A DNA stretch of 38,409 nt, taken from assembly GCA_035384605.1 (NCBI GenBank), contig DAOOIV010000048.1:1-38409 (forward strand), in the 5' to 3' direction. Source of the stretch: Phycisphaerae bacterium (lineage in GTDB: Bacteria > Planctomycetota > Phycisphaerae > UBA1845 > PWPN01). Under the pieces are notes generated by a model. That model did not search any database. It saw only the letters and a list, made by a program, of their open reading frames with translations, and was not told where the DNA came from. A program made the position numbers and the translations under genes. Below are positions 33,695 to 38,409 of this stretch, in pieces (position 1 is the stretch's first letter; every line of letters begins with the position of its first letter).

Positions 33695-35200
33695 CTAGTG
33701 ACGTTCGCCGGTCGGTTTCTCGGGTTCCGACGATTCCTCGACTTGGGGCTCGGCAACCATGAACCCGAGTGACTGAGGCGTCGAGCGGATGTCCTCAAAT
33801 GTGAATGGGCGGCCACACTCAGGACATCGCTGGTCTCGCAGGCCATAGAGGTTGCACCCGCAGCCCGGACACATCCCGACGGACTCGCATTGCTCGATCG
33901 GCACCAACCACCGCCACAGGTAGTAGGCCGGCGTGCCAACCACAAGAACAGCGAGCCAGAACAGAGTCTCCTTGGGAGAGGCCTTGATGGCCAGCACGGT
34001 CATCAATGCGGAGGCCGCAATGAAGAGCACCGGCAGAATTGGATATCCCCAGCAGCGGCACGGGCGGGAGAGGTCCGGGCGTCGGATGCGCAATACGATC
34101 AAGGATACGGCCGCCCCGGCGTAGAAGATCCACATGGTAAAGACAAAGCCGCCGGTCAGACGCTCAAACTGCTTAAGGAAACAGACGGCCACGCAGGCAA
34201 GGATGGCCTGGCACCAGAGAGAGACATAAGGCGTCTGGTATTTTGGATGAATGCGTCCGAGGACGCGAAACAGCAAGCCGTCACGGGCCTGGGCGAAAGT
34301 AACCCGGGCACCGGTGATGATCGAGCCGTGCGATGCCCCAAGAGTCGAGATCATCACCAGAATTGTGGCGAGCGTTCCGCCGACGGGGCCGCACAGGCGC
34401 TCCATAACCAGTGGGACCACCCAAGGCACACCGCGCATCTCGGACAGCGGCAGCACATAGATGTACGTGGCATTGACCGCCACAAAAAGAACCGCGGTGA
34501 CGGCGGTTCCAACAAGGAGAATGCGAGGCAGCATGCGGCCGGGCTCGCGGACCTCGCCGGCGACCGAGGTGACGTCGGCCCATCCATCGTAGGTCCACAG
34601 CACTGCGGCCAGCACCGGGGCGAGGGCGGCCAGAAACGGCTTGGGCGAATCGACGGCCGCAAGATTCTCGCTGGAACCTCCGGTCAGAAGCAGACCGAGC
34701 ACGATGATCGCCGCAAGAGCCAGGGCTTTCAGGCTGGTGAGGAAGATGGCCAACCCGGCGCCGAGTTGAACGCGCACCGTGTTGATGGCGGTGAGCACGA
34801 TGAGCACCAGGCAAGTCATGGCAGGCACGTTCCAGTTCAGGCCGAGAAGCTTATTGAAGTGCTCGGCGCAGACCATGGTGATGGCCGACGCCGCCAGCGG
34901 CTTGCCGAGCAGCATGTAGGTCCAGCCGAAAACAAAGGCCACGGTCCCGCCGAGGCCCTCGTAAATGTACGCATAGATGCCTCCCGATCGCGGGAACATG
35001 GTGCCGAGTTCAGCGAAGGTAAGGGCCCCGGCCAGGGACAGCGTCCCGCCGACCGCCCACAGCAGCAGGATCAGCCGCGCGTCGCCCATCTCAGCGGCGA
35101 TCGAGGCCGGGGTGCGGAAGATCCCGCTGCCGATCATGATCCCGACCATGATCCCGGAGCCGCCCCAGAAGCCGATGCTTCGCGGCAGATCCCGTTTCAT
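33695..35200 (-). CDS. APC-family amino-acid permease with C-terminal zinc ribbon
   Basis: The 501-aa protein has about 12 membrane helices. The first carries GIMVGIMIGSGIFRTP, the unwound substrate-binding motif of APC transporters, and VIVLTAINTVRVQLGAG and GWADVTSVAGEVREPGRMLPR are also family-like. After the last helix (about residue 432) a zinc ribbon follows: Cys444, 447, 459 and 462 in MCPGCGCNLYGLRDQRCPECGRPF, then an acidic tail. Such a ribbon is not part of usual APC permeases, but the CPxCGxxLxGLxxxxCPECG pattern is frequent in planctomycete proteins. I chose the ATG at 35200 for its GAGAGG site; the frame opens at 35362. Substrate unknown. Confidence 0.88.
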   Translation of the reverse strand: MKRDLPRSIGFWGGSGIMVGIMIGSGIFRTPASIAAEMGDARLILLLWAVGGTLSLAGALTFAELGTMFPRSGGIYAYIYEGLGGTVAFVFGWTYMLLGKPLAASAITMVCAEHFNKLLGLNWNVPAMTCLVLIVLTAINTVRVQLGAGLAIFLTSLKALALAAIIVLGLLLTGGSSENLAAVDSPKPFLAALAPVLAAVLWTYDGWADVTSVAGEVREPGRMLPRILLVGTAVTAVLFVAVNATYIYVLPLSEMRGVPWVVPLVMERLCGPVGGTLATILVMISTLGASHGSIITGARVTFAQARDGLLFRVLGRIHPKYQTPYVSLWCQAILACVAVCFLKQFERLTGGFVFTMWIFYAGAAVSLIVLRIRRPDLSRPCRCWGYPILPVLFIAASALMTVLAIKASPKETLFWLAVLVVGTPAYYLWRWLVPIEQCESVGMCPGCGCNLYGLRDQRCPECGRPFTFEDIRSTPQSLGFMVAEPQVEESSEPEKPTGERH

Positions 35201-35694
35201 CGCAGCCCTCTCAGATGGCATCCTCGCCCGTCGTATGGCGAGGAGAGGAACCGCCGGGAGACACTGGGTCGAGCGGATGTAACGACTGACAACATCGCAT
35301 TTGAGGTAGCGTCGTGAGGTGCGAGCGTCCAACCGGGCACGTATACAACCGGCTGCGGACATGCCGATGCCGTCGCTTGAACACTCGCGATCATGGCCGC
35401 GATTCTATGGGGTGGTCCCTGGGCAATCAAATGGTTGCCGAGCATCCTGCCGGTTTGCGGAAGTTCGTTTCCCGGATGGCGGCAAGGCACCCGCCACTGT
35501 TTGTCCGGGATTCTTCATGACGCGCAGTGCGCCGTGTGAGGCGGGGCACAATTGTTCGGGATGGCCGATAAAGCGCTGTCTGGCCGTATGGTCGTCGTCT
35601 GATAACCAGAAATCTTGTGAACGGGCTTTGACTTGCTGCGAGGTGCGAGCATAGCATTCTGCGATTTTCGCCGTTTGCACAGGGGAGAGAAGAA
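35201..35694. other. Divergent intergenic region with a promoter for the small PEP-CTERM gene
   Basis: The 494 bp between the permease start and the next gene contain no credible coding frame. TTGACT at 35628-35633 and TAGCAT at 35652-35657 are separated by 18 bp and could be the promoter for the gene at 35695. A GGGGAGAG ribosome-binding region follows directly before that start. I did not find a clear promoter for the permease. Confidence 0.45.
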
Positions 35695-36282
35695 ATGAGA
35701 ACTGGACTACTCCACACGTGTGTTTGCATCCTGACCTTTGCGGGTGCCGCTCAGGCCGCCCTGCTCTCGTATGAGTTTCAGCCGACGCCGGTCGACCTTT
35801 ACGACCTGGACCATGCTTATGCGTACAGGTGGGGTCTCGACTGGTCCCCTCCGGACGACACCGTGGTCGTGTCGGCCAAGCTCGAGATCGAGAACCTGAA
35901 GAACTGGACCGTGGAACCCAATATCCTCTACATCCATCTGCTGGATATTGTCCCGACGGGCGTGACCCGGCAGTACGACAATCGGCCGGGCGACTGGTTT
36001 GAGGGTCAAGGCGTCCTCCTGACGACTTTCACCGACACCCGGACATCAAACAGCCAGCCTGCGGTGGACTGGTCATACGACTTCTCGGCGCAAGATCTGG
36101 TCGTTCTGAACAGCTATGTTGCCGACGGCACGTTCGGCCTGGGTTTCGATCCGGACTGCCACTACTACAATGACGGCGTGAAGCTCACGCTCCTCGTCGA
36201 CCATACGCCCGAACCGGCGATGCTGGCTCTGCTGGGGGGGCCGTTGCCTCTCGTGCTCAAACGCCGGCGTCGGCACGGATGA
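35695..36282 (+). CDS. Small PEP-CTERM protein
   Basis: The 195-aa protein has a signal peptide (residues 1-21, ending AQA) and a beta-rich domain of about 145 residues. That domain includes SYEFQPTPVDLYDLDHAYAY, ending YRWGLDW, VVVSAKLEIENLKNW and FGLGFDPDCHYYNDGVKLTLLV, reminiscent of a jelly-roll. PEP stands at 172-174, followed by a hydrophobic helix and KRRRRHG. It is expected to be sorted by an exosortase to the outer surface or exopolysaccharide. GGGGAGAG precedes the ATG and a good terminator follows at 36318-36351. No function can be assigned. Confidence 0.85.
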   Translation: MRTGLLHTCVCILTFAGAAQAALLSYEFQPTPVDLYDLDHAYAYRWGLDWSPPDDTVVVSAKLEIENLKNWTVEPNILYIHLLDIVPTGVTRQYDNRPGDWFEGQGVLLTTFTDTRTSNSQPAVDWSYDFSAQDLVVLNSYVADGTFGLGFDPDCHYYNDGVKLTLLVDHTPEPAMLALLGGPLPLVLKRRRRHG

Positions 36283-36317
36283 CGGGCAGGAACAACGCAA
36301 GAAGCAAAGAATCCGGG

Positions 36318-36351
36318 AGGGTCTTGGCCGCCACGGCGACCAAGACCCTTT
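36318..36351 (+). terminator. Intrinsic terminator after the small PEP-CTERM gene
   Basis: GGGTCTTGG (36319-36327) pairs over 9 bp with CCAAGACCC (36340-36348) around a 12-nt loop that can itself form CGC/GCG pairs; the outer A36318-T36349 extends it. TTT follows. It lies 36 bp after the stop at 36282 and should end transcription before the convergent pseudopilin gene. Confidence 0.75.
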
Positions 36352-36491
36352 CGTACGGACTCCGTCGGTTCTCGCACGCATTCTGGGAGCGATGTTCGAC
36401 CGGCATACCAGGAGAATTGGCTGACGGGGACCTCGATCGTCGCGCAGCACCCCGCCGGAACCGGGGGTTCTCAAGGGACCAGCGTCCGTTT

Positions 36492-37490
36492 TCAGGGTTG
36501 CACGGTCTTGAGCTGTCCCACCTCGTAAGGGGATACCCGAGCTCTGGGGCCGTATCGTTTGACGTACATTTTGCCGCTGATGGTGGTCCATTCCAGGGGC
36601 TTGAGATACTGCCCCGATCCATCCGCAAAGGCACAGGCCAACCCGCCTTTCTTGCTGTGGCGGAAGTGAGGCAGGCGGCCCCATTCTCTCTCATAGTTCT
36701 CGATATATGGCCCATTGATGTTGCCATTGGTGATGAGGAGTGCCGGTTCGCCGCTGACATCTTCGTTGCCGCCGTCGCAGAAAAGCACTACCTCACTTGG
36801 GCGTATGACTTTGTCCATGCGGCCCTCCAGTCGCCGTCCGCCTTCGCGAACGCCGTTGTTCCACGGTTTCCCCTCGCCGTCATGGGGGTTGGTCACTCCC
36901 ATGACGTCCTCGTTTGCGGCGTACGAGATGACGCCGAACATGTCAAACGGCGACCAGACGTTGTTGACCAGCACCTTATCCGAGGGGCAGATGAAGATGT
37001 CGCGTCGGCCGAACTTCTCAAAGTAGTAAGCCGGCTCGGATTTGAGGGCGGTGTCGAAGTATTGCTCATTTCGCTTGAGCGACGGCATGCTGAGTTGAGG
37101 CGCGTAAGCAACGGGCCAGGCCTTCAGTTGGGCGGTTGTTTGCCCGAAACAGCCTGCCTGGTAGGCATACTTTGTTAAGCCGCTGTCGATGACCGTCCAT
37201 TCATCCTCGCGGCCGATCAGTTGCAGGTACCCCTTATGTTCCATCGAGAAGGAGAGAGCAGCCTTCGGCAAGTTCGACATGTTGACCAGACATACGACTC
37301 GCCGGGCTTGTTCCCGCGCGAGGGACAGAGAAGGCAGAAGGATGGCAATGAGCAAGGCGATGATCGCGACGACAACCAGGACTTCGATCAACGTGAAGCC
37401 GGCGGTCGACGCGGGTGAACCGGCGGAATGCTGATCCGTACCCCGCCGTCGGGTGCGTATGTTCGGTTTTTGCGGCAAGCACGCTGCCAT
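36492..37490 (-). CDS. Type II secretion/pseudopilin-like protein with N-terminal methylation motif
   Basis: The 332-aa protein has a leader of 31 residues, a predicted cleavage Gly31/Phe32 and the methylation motif GFTLIEVLVVVAIIALLIAIL with Glu36 at mature position +5. LPSLSLAREQARRVVCLVNMSNL follows, split as LPSLSLAREQARRVVC and LVNMSN. The C-terminal domain ends in a block with RHSKKGGLACAFADGSGQYL, which fits the H-X-DG pseudopilin group abundant in planctomycetes. These proteins occur in many copies per genome and their exact function is unclear. GAGGTGG stands before the ATG. The gene converges on the small PEP-CTERM gene and starts 9 bp after the stop of the gene upstream of it. Confidence 0.9.
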   Translation of the reverse strand: MAACLPQKPNIRTRRRGTDQHSAGSPASTAGFTLIEVLVVVAIIALLIAILLPSLSLAREQARRVVCLVNMSNLPKAALSFSMEHKGYLQLIGREDEWTVIDSGLTKYAYQAGCFGQTTAQLKAWPVAYAPQLSMPSLKRNEQYFDTALKSEPAYYFEKFGRRDIFICPSDKVLVNNVWSPFDMFGVISYAANEDVMGVTNPHDGEGKPWNNGVREGGRRLEGRMDKVIRPSEVVLFCDGGNEDVSGEPALLITNGNINGPYIENYEREWGRLPHFRHSKKGGLACAFADGSGQYLKPLEWTTISGKMYVKRYGPRARVSPYEVGQLKTVQP

Positions 37491-37499
37491 TGTTCCACC

Positions 37500-38409
37500 T
37501 CACCGAGCAACATTGCAGCCCGAAATCGATACCGGACGCGAGGGACCATCCTTTCGCCCGCCGCGGTAAGACGAATTGTACCGCCCTTGCCTTCCAGACG
37601 CAACCGACGAGGAGCCGTAATCGGAATGACCGATGAAATCCGAAGCCTGCACGTTGAAAGGGTGGGAATGAGAAGCTTTCTGGACGCAGGGAGCGGGGTT
37701 TGGGGGATTTGAGATTTGAGAGGGGGCTGAGGGTTGCGGGGCGGGGGTTGGGGGCTGCCGATTGGGAGTCGGCGGGTTGGGGGTTGGAGCGAGGGAGGGG
37801 GTGGGTTCGTTCGGCGCGGGGGGTGTGACAGTGGGCTTGGGGGGATTTGAGATTTGAGAGGGGGCTGAGGGATGGGGGGTGGGAGTTGGGGGCTGCGGGT
37901 TGGGGGATTCGAGGCCGTCGGTTGACGGGTGGTTGCGGAGGTGGTCGAGGTGGGCCATGAGTCTGTTGAGCTGTCGGTCGATCATGGTTTCGTAACGGAT
38001 GAGGCGGTCGAAGTCGGGGCCGACGGGGAGGACGCCGCGTGAGCCGGCGGCGTCGTATTTGGTGTAGATGAGGCCTTCGTGGGGGCCGCAGCCACGGCCT
38101 ACGACGCGGTCGTTGTGGACGCAGTCGGCTTCGTATCGCAGGGCCCGGCGGAGGCGCCAGTAGCAGACGGCGATCCGCTCGACGAGGAGGCGCTGGGTCG
38201 GGCCGACGGGTTGATATTCGGCGGTAAGCTGATTGAGGAGTTCATCGAAGGCGTCGCGATCCTCGGCCGGGTCGTCGCGGATGATGGCGTGGCGGGCGAG
38301 GAGGCCGTGCTTAAGGGCGTTGCGGCTGGAGCGGGCCTTGCCTTCGGGGGTCCTGGGGCCGGTGGATTTGCGGGCGTTGGCGCGATTGGCGGCGATTCTG
38401 GCGGGGGAG
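37500..38409 (-). CDS. Partial gene with conserved AANRANA-KSTGPRTPEGK motif and repeated Pro-rich tail
   Basis: I translated the minus strand up to the window edge: the frame stays open from 38408 to the stop at 37500 (302 codons) without a Met in the first 141. The N-terminal part reads ARIAANRANARKSTGPRTPE followed by GKARSSRNALKHGLLARHAI, a conserved start I recognise from many planctomycete and acidobacterial proteins of unknown function. QRLLVERIAVCYWRLRRALRYE lies in the next helix (read as QRLLVERIAV, CYWRLRRALR). The true start is probably just beyond 38409. From about 37920 downward the product becomes Pro/Thr/Ser/Asn-rich, with a repeated block of about 46 codons containing PSAPSQISNPP twice. 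The Met at 37985 is internal. Confidence 0.75.
   Translation of the reverse strand, partial: SPARIAANRANARKSTGPRTPEGKARSSRNALKHGLLARHAIIRDDPAEDRDAFDELLNQLTAEYQPVGPTQRLLVERIAVCYWRLRRALRYEADCVHNDRVVGRGCGPHEGLIYTKYDAAGSRGVLPVGPDFDRLIRYETMIDRQLNRLMAHLDHLRNHPSTDGLESPNPQPPTPTPHPSAPSQISNPPKPTVTPPAPNEPTPSLAPTPNPPTPNRQPPTPAPQPSAPSQISNPPNPAPCVQKASHSHPFNVQASDFIGHSDYGSSSVASGRQGRYNSSYRGGRKDGPSRPVSISGCNVAR
37702..37871 (-). repeat. Direct repeat inside the Pro-rich tail
   Basis: A 32-bp sequence occurs identically at 37702-37733 and 37840-37871. It begins with five G and contains ATTTGAGATTTGAGAG. The spacing of 138 bp equals 46 codons, so the duplication keeps the reading frame and yields PSAPSQISNPP twice. 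The bases between are also G/T-rich on this strand and partly similar, which points to an imperfect tandem duplication. Confidence 0.7.

Noticed and set aside
33890..35317. 475-aa frame on the plus strand
   Set aside because: It is antisense to the permease, rich in Arg/Gln/Gly/His, with no domain or ribosome-binding site.
37690..37910. CRISPR-like repeats
   Set aside because: Only two copies, in frame within a coding sequence and embedded in low-complexity DNA; no spacers and no cas genes.

Overview
The window looks like a chromosomal segment of a planctomycete, most likely of the Phycisphaerae or a related lineage. I infer this from gene content and style: two PEP-CTERM proteins, a pseudopilin with a long leader and a DG-containing C-terminus, a dockerin-like EF-hand tail behind a Cys-rich segment, CxxC zinc ribbons attached to membrane proteins, several carbohydrate-active enzymes, and GC-rich DNA. 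No phylogenetic marker was compared, so the placement is an inference.

Layout. Positions 1-5675 (+) hold a dense housekeeping run: the tail of an isopropylmalate/isocitrate dehydrogenase, then pheA, tpiA, secG, yicC, gmk, rpoZ and separate coaC and coaB genes. The last four overlap one another. A small 4-Cys protein converges on this run (5699-5983, -). Positions 6659-14560 hold carbohydrate enzymes: a beta-helix protein resembling GH120 beta-xylosidases, two tandem zinc-ribbon membrane paralogues, a TIM-barrel glycosidase candidate, a tRNA-Arg(CCT) and a GH78 alpha-L-rhamnosidase. Positions 14713-17343 (-) hold a complete type II restriction-modification system of the BsuBI/PstI type with its own promoter. 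Positions 17861-20761 hold a secreted protein with three PepSY-like repeats and a poly-Asp linker, followed by a response regulator and a histidine kinase. Positions 21137-24400 hold a small membrane protein and lutABC (lactate oxidation).

Positions 24998-28401 hold two tandem paralogues with the same secreted domain but different C-termini: one ends in a PEP-CTERM sorting signal, the other in a Cys-rich plus dockerin-like tail. Long leaders and strong hairpins surround them. Positions 28717-30896 (-) hold an SMP-30/gluconolactonase-like lipoprotein and a solitary beta-class DNA methyltransferase. Positions 31378-33643 (+) hold an ARPP-1/DUF6569-like secreted protein and a DUF4838-like Tat substrate. 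Positions 33695-35200 (-) hold an amino-acid permease with a C-terminal zinc ribbon. A small PEP-CTERM protein, a pseudopilin and the 3' part of a gene running off the right edge complete the window. That last gene has a conserved N-terminal motif and a repeated Pro-rich tail.

The genes work as separate modules rather than one pathway: central metabolism and translation-linked housekeeping, plant-polysaccharide side-chain removal, DNA restriction, envelope sensing, lactate use and surface-protein sorting. The best candidates for something undescribed are the anchor-swapped paralogue pair, the tandem C-X2-C-X17-C-X2-C membrane proteins, the permease-zinc-ribbon fusion and the PepSY/two-component cassette.
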